This document shows positions 56,629-64,000 of a DNA stretch of 64,000 nucleotides, in pieces; position 1 is the first letter of the stretch, and every line of letters begins with the position of its first letter. Made by a program: the position numbers and the translations under genes. The DNA is from an uncultured Glaciecola sp. (GTDB lineage: Bacteria; Pseudomonadota; Gammaproteobacteria; Enterobacterales; Alteromonadaceae), in the NCBI GenBank assembly GCA_947496235.1, contig CANMCE010000007.1, positions 124,001 through 188,000 of the forward strand, in the 5' to 3' direction. Under the pieces are notes generated by a model. That model searched no databases. It was not told the DNA's origin and saw nothing but the letters and a program-made list of their open reading frames with translations.

Positions 56629-58185
56629 CGAATCTTGCTTGGCTACATAGTTATCTAGTTCTTGACCGTTTAAAGGTCTGGAGAAATAAAATCCTTGGGC
56701 GTATTGCACGCCCATTGATTTAATAATTTCAAATTGCACTTTGTTATCCACGCCTTCGGCAACTACTGGAATGTCCAGTTGCTGTGCAATTTCAACAATT
56801 TTTTGAACAAAGCTACTGCGAATACTTTGCATTTCAATCCCACGAATAAAACTCTTATCAATTTTAATGTAATCAAAGTTTAATTGTCGAAGTTGCAAGA
56901 TATTTGCGTAACCAGTACCAAAATCGTCTATGGCAATTTCAATGCCCAAAGATTTGATCTTATTCATCACTTCTAAGGTGAGATTTGATTGAAATGGCTC
57001 ATCTTCTGAAAGCTCAAAACAAATAGTAAAGCGTGATTTAAATAATTCCGCACTGTTGGCGAGTTTTTGATAAGCTTCTTCAGTGCCATCCGTTGAAAAA
57101 ACGTTAAATGATAATCTAAAGCCTTCTGGTAAATTGGTCTGGTTTAACAATGCTTTATGCGCGGACTTAAGCATGGCTCTGGTGAGCTCTTTGGTTAACC
57201 TAGCTTTTTGGATCAAGGGTAAAAAGGTTTTAGGGCGCAAGGTTCCTTGACCATCTTGCATTCGAGCAAGCACCTCACAACCCACAACTCTGAAGGTATG
57301 AACATCCACTATTGGTGAAAATAATGGATAAAAACGCTTTCGTTTCAACCCAATTTTCACACGACGCTCAGTCGAGAAGAGATAATTAATCCAACGCAGC
57401 CAGAAAACAAAACTTAGCGACATTAACAAAATCAATATGAGTACGGCCGCTGTCAGTTCAAAACCAGACACTAAGCGCCAAAAGTTTTCGATAATTGCGA
57501 AACAGTAAGCAGTATGCGCTGTACACTCAATGTAAGTAACCATAGGAAAATTCACGGAAGAATTTTCGTTTGTTATGGCTCGATACAAGCCCCTCTCACC
57601 ATATAAAAACACATGCTGATTGTCGTCTTGATATATCCATTCCCAGCGATAAAGCGCATTATCAAAGGCAAAGATTTCCTGAGGATCTAGTACTACGTGG
57701 TAACGTTTTTGTTTAATTGCATAGATATTCAGATTAGGTGCTATTTGTGGAAATTGTGGGTCCAGCCATACCTGATTATTGCGTATAGTGACAAAATCCG
57801 GCGTTCCCATATCAAACGGCGTTTCATATAGTCCTTTACTGGTATCACACACCAATTTCCCGGCATAGTAATGCCCTATTTCTTTTATATACCGAGAAAC
57901 AAACACCTTTTTACGCATGTCTAATAGTTTATTCTCATTGCATTCAAAGCTTGCAGATGAAAGTGCGTTTTGTTCTGAGTTTGCAATGTTATTTTTATTC
58001 AGAGATGCAAGAGAATTTGTTGTCTCATAAAACATGACATCAATAATAGCCGTTAGTTGGTGAGCAAACTGCATTTGTTCATTTTTGATTTCTTGTGTTT
58101 TGACTAAAATTAGTAGCACAAATCCCAATAGTGTAATTACACTACTGCTCAAAAATGCTAAAATGATGCGTTTTCTTGATAACGC
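56617..58185 (-). CDS. CSS-motif/EAL-domain phosphodiesterase-like protein
   Basis: About 522 residues. One N-terminal membrane helix, a periplasmic CSS-like sensor domain, a second helix (about 235-260), and a C-terminal EAL domain (about 285-520). EAL signature reads CEVLARM; other key residues remain (FELSED, IDDFGTGYA, IKIDKSF, VAEGVD). The sensor's usual Cys-Ser-Ser reads Cys-Asp-Thr (KLVCDTSKG), with a second Cys earlier (SFECNENK). I start at ATG 58185; a start at 58230 would add 15 residues. Confidence 0.85.
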   Translation of the reverse strand, partial: ALSRKRIILAFLSSSVITLLGFVLLILVKTQEIKNEQMQFAHQLTAIIDVMFYETTNSLASLNKNNIANSEQNALSSASFECNENKLLDMRKKVFVSRYIKEIGHYYAGKLVCDTSKGLYETPFDMGTPDFVTIRNNQVWLDPQFPQIAPNLNIYAIKQKRYHVVLDPQEIFAFDNALYRWEWIYQDDNQHVFLYGERGLYRAITNENSSVNFPMVTYIECTAHTAYCFAIIENFWRLVSGFELTAAVLILILLMSLSFVFWLRWINYLFSTERRVKIGLKRKRFYPLFSPIVDVHTFRVVGCEVLARMQDGQGTLRPKTFLPLIQKARLTKELTRAMLKSAHKALLNQTNLPEGFRLSFNVFSTDGTEEAYQKLANSAELFKSRFTICFELSEDEPFQSNLTLEVMNKIKSLGIEIAIDDFGTGYANILQLRQLNFDYIKIDKSFIRGIEMQSIRSSFVQKIVEIAQQLDIPVVAEGVDNKVQFEIIKSMGVQYAQGFYFSRPLNGQELDNYVAKQDSVFD

Positions 58186-58336
58186 CATGTTACTCACAAA
58201 CAGACTAGATAAGAGAGCAAAAAGTAACACTAACGTAAGTGATTTGGCAATAAATCGTTATCAATCGTCTTTTATTTGCGCAATTAGATGGTAAAAAATA
58301 TAAAAAAGACCTGACAAGTTTCACTTCTTTTAACGA

Positions 58337-59662
58337 TCAGTCAGATATAATCCGCTGCAGATAGTCTAGAGTTGTTTTTACAGCACCGGCGTTGGCATTG
58401 AGCATTTGCTCACCGGCCAGACCATCTTTGTAAGCCTTATCTGGATTCGCCAACCAAGTGTTAAACAGCTTATCTAACGCTTTATCATCTTGAGTTATAA
58501 TTAGCGCGCCACATGTTTCTAGTTGACTGCAAATTTCCGGATTATTAAAGATACTTGGTCCCATCACCATAGGTTTGGCATACAAAGCACATTCTAACGC
58601 GTTGTGCCCTCCTTTAGGTGCAAAACTACCCCCGATAAAGGCGATATTGGCGATGCTATAACAAGCTTTTAGCCAGCCCATTGCATCTATCAAGAGTATA
58701 TCCGGTGAAACCTCTGACGATTGTTCACTGAAACGGGCACAAGTAAAACCACTTGCCTTACAAAGACTATAAACATCATCGAATCTATGGGCATGACGAG
58801 GTACCACAATAAGCACAAGATCTTCAAAATCCTGTTTTAACTTTTTAAACGCATTTAACACTATAGTTTCTTCTGGTTGGTGAGTGCTCGCAGCCACCAA
58901 GATTCTCTTATCCTCTAGGCGCATTCTTTGTTTAAGAGATTCACCTTTGTCTTTATCCAGCGGGTTATCTTGAATATCAAACTTGGTATTCTTGCTTAAT
59001 TTAACTTGGTGTTTGGTTAAGCCAAGAGATAAAAAGTTTTTATAAGAAATGTCGTTTTGGGCACAAATGACATCAAATTTAAGTAAGGTTGGCCGGTAAA
59101 GGCCACTAAATTTTCGATACATACCCACTGATTGTTCGCTTAATCTTGCGTTCAATAAGCACAGGGTAATTTTACGTTGCCAACAAAGATTCACTAAATT
59201 TGGCCATATTTCAACTTCTGTAATACAGACCATGGTTGGCGCAAGTTTTTTAATAAACCTCGACACTATAAATGGTAAATCAATAGGTAAAAATAAATGC
59301 TGCACCTTGTCTTTAAATAACCCTTTTGCATGCACAGCGCCTGCTATAGAGGTTGTTGTCACAGTAAAGGTTTTGGTTGGATATCGCTGCATCATTCCAT
59401 CAATTATGCCCTTAGCAGCGTTTAGCTCGCCAACAGACACACAATGGAATAGAAAATCTGTGGGGAGAATACCTTGATGATAAAGCGCGAAACGTTCGGA
59501 AAAATGCCGATTCTCTAAACTGGCCTTTTGATCTCCCATACGCAGTTTTTTGCGCATTAAGAAAAGCATCAATGGAAGTAACAGAAATAGCAATACACTG
59601 TAGACATATCGCCAAATATGATGATACCAGGTAATGGGAAAAGTCGGGCCTTGACTGCTCAT
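58337..59662 (-). CDS. waaA: 3-deoxy-D-manno-octulosonic acid (Kdo) transferase
   Basis: Attaches Kdo to lipid IVA in lipopolysaccharide synthesis at the inner membrane. 441 residues; N-terminal membrane anchor (about 17-38), CVSVGELNAAKGII, TEVEIWPNLVNLC, LLNARLS, VAASTHQPEE and GGSFAPKGGHNALECA. Its ATG overlaps the stop of the upstream hybrid kinase gene (ATGA), implying translational coupling. Confidence 0.92.
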   Translation of the reverse strand: MSSQGPTFPITWYHHIWRYVYSVLLFLLLPLMLFLMRKKLRMGDQKASLENRHFSERFALYHQGILPTDFLFHCVSVGELNAAKGIIDGMMQRYPTKTFTVTTTSIAGAVHAKGLFKDKVQHLFLPIDLPFIVSRFIKKLAPTMVCITEVEIWPNLVNLCWQRKITLCLLNARLSEQSVGMYRKFSGLYRPTLLKFDVICAQNDISYKNFLSLGLTKHQVKLSKNTKFDIQDNPLDKDKGESLKQRMRLEDKRILVAASTHQPEETIVLNAFKKLKQDFEDLVLIVVPRHAHRFDDVYSLCKASGFTCARFSEQSSEVSPDILLIDAMGWLKACYSIANIAFIGGSFAPKGGHNALECALYAKPMVMGPSIFNNPEICSQLETCGALIITQDDKALDKLFNTWLANPDKAYKDGLAGEQMLNANAGAVKTTLDYLQRIISD

Positions 59663-61998
59663 ATGTAACTTAGAATCTTTTCTATTAATATCTCTCGATC
59701 AAAAGGTTTTTCAATTATGTCATTCATACCAGCGTCGAAACACTTGTTTCTTTCATCTTTAAACACATGAGCAGTTGCAGCGATTATAGGAACATTTCGA
59801 TAATGTTGATCTTTTAATGCTCGAATAGCTTCGGAACATTCATAGCCATCCATTTCTGGCATTTGGCAATCCATAATAATACAGTCGAATTTTTTGTTTT
59901 CAGAGATTATCTCTAGGGCGTGCACGCCATTGTTTGCTACTGAAATATGGGCGCCTGTGGTCATTAAACATTCTTCAAACAATATTTGATTCACCTCGTT
60001 ATCTTCTACCACTAAAATATGTTTATTTTTCAGTGGATTCACAGAATAAGCCGCTTTTTCTTTTAGTTCAGACGATTTCTCTTGAGTGCCGAGCATATTA
60101 CCGCTGTTCTTTTCGACTGTTTTCAAAGGGAAATAACAATCAAAACGAGAGCCTTTGCCAAATTCACTGGTTACTTGGATCTTTCCGCCCATTTTTTCCA
60201 CCAAATCCTTGGTAATAGTCAATCCTAATCCGGTTCCTTGGTAACGGCGAGAGAAACTCATATCCACTTGTCTAAACGCATCAAACAGAACATCAAAATC
60301 CTCTTCTTTTATGCCTGTTCCTGTGTCTATGACACTCATAACCAGTTGGTTTTCGCTGTTTATTTGCACTAGTAGCTTGGTTTCACCTTGCTCTGTGAAT
60401 TTATTAGCGTTAGACAACAGGTTATTTAATACCTGTTCCAACTTACCTCGATCCATTATCACTATTTTAGGCACATCCTCAGCTACAGCAAAATTAAAAG
60501 CTAAGCCCTTTTTCTCGGCTGTTAATTTATGGCTAAAGGTCATTTTCTGCAAAAATGCGACTAAATTGATTTCTGATTCAATTATGCTGTCTGCTTTTGC
60601 TTCATATTTAGCAAAAAATAACACCTGATTGACTAGTGATAATAGGGTATCCGCGCTGTATTGCAGTGACTCTAACAAGTACTTTTGCTTTTCATTCAAA
60701 GGTGAATCATGTAGCAATTCTGCAATGCCTTTGATCCCAGTTAACGGGGTTCTTAACTCATGACTCATATTGGCTAAAAATTGACTTTTTGCCCTGATCC
60801 CCTCTTCAGCTTTGCGGGCAGATTCTCTAAGGTGAGTAATATCTTGAAAGCCGCCTTTTAGCATAACAGGAGTTCCTTCACTATTTACTTCAGCTACTCC
60901 TACCGCCCTGACCCAAATATCTCGTCCCTTAGCAGTTTTAAAAGGCAATTCATAATCCCAAGGCGTTCCGTCCTCCATACTACGTTCAATCGCCTTTTCA
61001 ATGATTGGCCTAGACTCATCAGTGTAAAATGAAACCCCTAACTCCAAATTTATTTCGCTGCCAACGGGTAATTCATGGATGCGGTAGACTTCATCGCTCC
61101 AAAACATTTTCCCCGTTTTAATATCTACACTCCAATAACCAATTTTGGCTATTTTGGTCACACTTTCTAAAAATGATTTTTTCTCCGTAATTTCTTGTTG
61201 CATCAGAAAACGCTCAGTGACATCAGAAAAAGTAAGAAGAGTACCCTGAACATCCAAGTATGACATGATGGGAGAAATAGTAAGGGTAATATGTTTTATT
61301 TGGTCGTCTACTGTAACGGTCAACGGAAAACTGACTATTTCGTTATTCTTGATCACTTCAGAAAAAATGTCTGGCGCTACGCCTAAAGAACTCAAAATAT
61401 GTTGAATTTTTAAGCCAATGAGTTGGGTTCCTTTACTGGACAACATATTTAAGTAACTCTTGTTGGCCCACACCACAGTCTTTTGTTTGTCGATGAGAAG
61501 AATACCATCCGGACTAGCTTCAACCAGTTGAATTAAACGTTTATTTTCGTAGATTCGTTGCTGATTAAGATTGGATTCATTATTGTCGACATAGGCATCT
61601 CCACCTAAGAATGCATGGCTTAGGGTAGCGACAATGAATTTCTTTCCTTCATTGTTGACTTGTTTTAGACCAATGTAAATTTCGATTTCCTTGCCACTTT
61701 TGTGAATCGCAGGAAATGTTTTACCTCCTCCCATCGCCCTTCCAGAAGCATTATCAGCAGCCAAAAAGCGTTGTAAAAACTTATCATGCTCTAACCCATA
61801 TTCTGAGGGCATCAAACATGTTACTGGTTTATCGATAATTTCTGTTGGTGTATAGCCTAAGATTTCTTGGATAGTTTGATTCGCTGAGCACACTATTCCT
61901 TTATCATTCACCACTAATAACGCGGCCGTGCATCCGTTTACCAATTGATTGATAGAAATTGGCAGACGAGATTCTATATTTGGCTCATTTGAATGCAT
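59659..61998 (-). CDS. PAS-containing hybrid sensor histidine kinase
   Basis: 779 residues with no membrane helix, so probably cytosolic. Three PAS domains (about 10-125, 155-270, 280-395), HisKA (ANMSHELRTPLTGIKG, phospho-His), HATPase (LLSNANKFTEQ, DTGTGI, GTGLGL) and a C-terminal receiver (VEDNEVN, IIMDCQMPEMDG phospho-Asp). No Hpt domain. It overlaps waaA by 4 bp, and the EAL gene follows waaA, so the three may form one transcript. Cofactor or signal of the PAS domains is unknown. Confidence 0.93.
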   Translation of the reverse strand: MHSNEPNIESRLPISINQLVNGCTAALLVVNDKGIVCSANQTIQEILGYTPTEIIDKPVTCLMPSEYGLEHDKFLQRFLAADNASGRAMGGGKTFPAIHKSGKEIEIYIGLKQVNNEGKKFIVATLSHAFLGGDAYVDNNESNLNQQRIYENKRLIQLVEASPDGILLIDKQKTVVWANKSYLNMLSSKGTQLIGLKIQHILSSLGVAPDIFSEVIKNNEIVSFPLTVTVDDQIKHITLTISPIMSYLDVQGTLLTFSDVTERFLMQQEITEKKSFLESVTKIAKIGYWSVDIKTGKMFWSDEVYRIHELPVGSEINLELGVSFYTDESRPIIEKAIERSMEDGTPWDYELPFKTAKGRDIWVRAVGVAEVNSEGTPVMLKGGFQDITHLRESARKAEEGIRAKSQFLANMSHELRTPLTGIKGIAELLHDSPLNEKQKYLLESLQYSADTLLSLVNQVLFFAKYEAKADSIIESEINLVAFLQKMTFSHKLTAEKKGLAFNFAVAEDVPKIVIMDRGKLEQVLNNLLSNANKFTEQGETKLLVQINSENQLVMSVIDTGTGIKEEDFDVLFDAFRQVDMSFSRRYQGTGLGLTITKDLVEKMGGKIQVTSEFGKGSRFDCYFPLKTVEKNSGNMLGTQEKSSELKEKAAYSVNPLKNKHILVVEDNEVNQILFEECLMTTGAHISVANNGVHALEIISENKKFDCIIMDCQMPEMDGYECSEAIRALKDQHYRNVPIIAATAHVFKDERNKCFDAGMNDIIEKPFDREILIEKILSYI

Positions 61999-62166
61999 AA
62001 AGGCCCTTTTGGTTGCCTCTTAAAAGATGTCAGTAGTTTTTGTCGACTGTCGCTCTACTTTGATACTAGTAGAAGCATACAAAACTATCCATTTAGAATA
62101 AATAAATAATTGTTTTTGCCGATAAAACTGTTAAATCAAACAGAAGTTGCTTTGCACATATAGTTA

Positions 62167-64000
62167 ATGACATTAGTATCGGCCGCTCAACATGCCTTGC
62201 TTTTAACGTTGCGATATTTAACGCAATGTGATTTTGTCCGACTGACGGTTGAAGGAAACAAGCTACAACGTATAGATTCTGGGGATTTAACCGACCAAAT
62301 ATATGACCTGCTATCTAGTACACAGCGAGATTTCCAACCGGCGACTTTTTATCAAATACCCCAACACCATATCGAACTAAGTATTATTAACCAACATCAC
62401 GCCCACATAATTGTGAGTGACCCCGACCTTCCTGCGGAAACTGGACATGACAGTCGACGACAAAAAATTGTAGTAAAGCAAAACAACCGAGATATCAATG
62501 TCGATCTGGTAAGCATACAAAAACTACCACAGTGGCTGACCGATATGGCAACTCAGTCAAGTGAGGAAAACGCTTTGCAAAGTGCTTTCTTGCATCAACT
62601 AGGCGCTGTTGCTACTAGTTTGTCGTTGTTCAAAGCTTATGAAAAGTTCACCCAAGATAGTTTAACCAAATTACAAAGCAGAAATGCCTTACAAAGTGCC
62701 ATTGATAGCAATATCGACAAAGCTGATATGATTTTATGCATGATTCACTGTCGAGACTTTCAAGTAGTGAACCGCAAGTTTGGCCAAGCCAAAGGCGATA
62801 TTGTTTTGCATGAAATTGCCACCATCATCAATCAGCAAACGCGGACACAAGACATTGCTTGCCGTTTTGGCGGCGCTTTGTTCGGCATAGCGACCCATGC
62901 CAATAGCATTGATGAAGGCAAGGCCATGGCAAGTAAACTGCAGCAAGAATTACATGCCAGACCCTATTTGAAAAACGCGGTGCGTTTATCTTTTAATGTT
63001 GGCGTGGCGATCTGTAGTGCAGAAGAAATTGCCCCTGATGATTCTTCAGCTTCCAGTATTTTAATCTCTCGTGCAGAACAAGCATTAAGGGCCGCTCAAA
63101 CCTCAGATAAACCTTCTGTAGTCATGTGGGAAGCGGGTAAATTTAATCATGATGAGCAAGATTTTAATTATCTTGGCGGCATATTCACCCCAGATAACGT
63201 AACTAACTATCGCAATATGCTATTGCTTTGGGATATTTCTTCCATCATTGCCGATGAACATGAATTTTCTAAGCTTCTTATTAGCGTTATTGAGCGCCTT
63301 GCTTATACATTTGAATTTAGTTTCGCCGGGATATTATCAGAGCGTCCGGACGCAGGCCTTGAATCTGTTGTGTCAGTGGAAGATATCGATAATATCCATT
63401 ATTCAAATAATAACCAATTGCCCCTGCAGCAGGAATTACGAAGTCACTTGGCTACCGCAATTACTAACGGTCAGGTGGAAGAAAGCGAAGATAACGGCTT
63501 TAAGTATTTACTAATACCTCTTGGTACTGAAAATAAAGAATGCTTTTTTATCATAGGTCAGCATGACAAGTTAGACCTAACCCATGATTCGATTATGCTA
63601 TTTGCCGGCTTCGCGCGACAAATTGGTAAGGCGTTAAAACGTAGCCAATTAGAAGAACAGTTAAATAAGAACCTTGAGCAACAAAATGCTCGACTTGCAC
63701 AAGAGCTACAAGAATTAAAATCGGGATTACAGTCCAGTGCTTTGGTGTATCGTTCAGATGTTATGCAACATCTCATGATGCAAACTCAACGGGCGGCGCA
63801 AACAGACACAACGGTTCTGATAACAGGTGAAAGTGGCACCGGAAAAGAAAAGTTGATTCATGCGGTGCATAGTTTGAGTACTCGCGCCGACAAACCTTTG
63901 GTCATTGTGGATTGTGGATCTATTCCGGAAACTTTGATTGAATCTGAACTCTTTGGCCACATAAAAGGAGCATTTACCGGTGCTCAAAGCGAAAAAATCG
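62167..64000 (+). CDS. Degenerate GGDEF-GAF-sigma-54 activator fusion, 3'-truncated by the window edge
   Basis: The frame is open from ATG 62167 (an in-frame stop precedes it) to the window end, 611 codons. It has a GGDEF-like domain (about residues 165-315) where [12 protein letters not shown] matches the usual start but the active-site signature is FGGALFG (GGALF at 235-239) instead of GGDEF. A GAF-like region follows (about 345-490), then a coiled coil, then a sigma-54 AAA+ domain with Walker A GESGTGKE (554-561) and GAFTGA (601-606). A DNA-binding domain is expected beyond the edge. It is divergent from the hybrid kinase. No strong ribosome site is visible. Confidence 0.85.
   Translation, partial: MTLVSAAQHALLLTLRYLTQCDFVRLTVEGNKLQRIDSGDLTDQIYDLLSSTQRDFQPATFYQIPQHHIELSIINQHHAHIIVSDPDLPAETGHDSRRQKIVVKQNNRDINVDLVSIQKLPQWLTDMATQSSEENALQSAFLHQLGAVATSLSLFKAYEKFTQDSLTKLQSRNALQSAIDSNIDKADMILCMIHCRDFQVVNRKFGQAKGDIVLHEIATIINQQTRTQDIACRFGGALFGIATHANSIDEGKAMASKLQQELHARPYLKNAVRLSFNVGVAICSAEEIAPDDSSASSILISRAEQALRAAQTSDKPSVVMWEAGKFNHDEQDFNYLGGIFTPDNVTNYRNMLLLWDISSIIADEHEFSKLLISVIERLAYTFEFSFAGILSERPDAGLESVVSVEDIDNIHYSNNNQLPLQQELRSHLATAITNGQVEESEDNGFKYLLIPLGTENKECFFIIGQHDKLDLTHDSIMLFAGFARQIGKALKRSQLEEQLNKNLEQQNARLAQELQELKSGLQSSALVYRSDVMQHLMMQTQRAAQTDTTVLITGESGTGKEKLIHAVHSLSTRADKPLVIVDCGSIPETLIESELFGHIKGAFTGAQSEKI

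Overview
The window is about 64 kb of chromosome from an AT-leaning gammaproteobacterium. Protein sequences and gene order (mrcA divergent from pilMNOPQ, aroK-aroB-damX, rpe-trpS-pabA, astC-astA-astD) point to the Alteromonadales, probably an Alteromonadaceae member of the Glaciecola/Paraglaciecola kind. I saw no rRNA, tRNA, insertion sequence, CRISPR array or prophage.

Layout. 1-5.6 kb: the 3' part of argA, then maeA and mrcA on the minus strand. 5.7-10.2 kb: pilMNOPQ (type IV pilus assembly). 10.5-13.7 kb: aroK, aroB and damX, preceded by a structured leader. 13.7-18.5 kb: an interruption of the usual dam superoperon, holding a non-Dam-like D12-class adenine methylase on the opposite strand, a GGDEF-EAL membrane protein, two small membrane proteins and an outer-membrane protein. 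18.8-21.1 kb: rpe, trpS and pabA, without gph. 21.1-27.2 kb: an HDOD protein, then the arginine succinyltransferase genes astC-astA-astD with a DUF1338 oxygenase-like gene. 27.3-33.5 kb: parC, a BarA-like hybrid kinase with a 7TMR-DISM sensor, and a DUF2982-like protein. 33.7-38.7 kb: an RND pump with adaptor and a divergent TetR regulator that share a palindromic operator. 38.8-43.8 kb: pyrB, hemL, an atypical DyP-family protein and ggt. 44-48.2 kb: amtB, glnK (with a sigma-54/NtrC-like control region) and mrcB. 48.3-55.5 kb: a polyhydroxyalkanoate (PHA) island with a small conserved protein, phaC, phaR, two tandem phasins, phaZ, a lytic transglycosylase and phaB. 55.8-64 kb: purU, an EAL protein, waaA and a hybrid kinase overlapping waaA by ATGA, and finally a truncated gene that fuses a degenerate GGDEF domain to a sigma-54 activator ATPase.

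How the genes work together. The PHA island encodes reduction (PhaB), polymerisation (PhaC), granule coating (two phasins, one with a histone-like basic tail), depolymerisation (PhaZ) and a regulator (PhaR). TGC/GCA palindromes flank the phasin promoter, and an intrinsic terminator stands directly in front of phaZ. The arginine genes feed nitrogen catabolism, and glnK-amtB are the nitrogen-limitation response. Three proteins carry GGDEF and/or EAL domains and two are multi-domain hybrid kinases, so the window is rich in signalling.

The least ordinary items are the degenerate-GGDEF/sigma-54 fusion at the right edge, the DyP-family protein lacking both distal catalytic residues, the histone-tailed phasin with its operator layout, and the replaced methylase at the dam locus. 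All family assignments come from reading the sequence and from memory of the families; no search was run.
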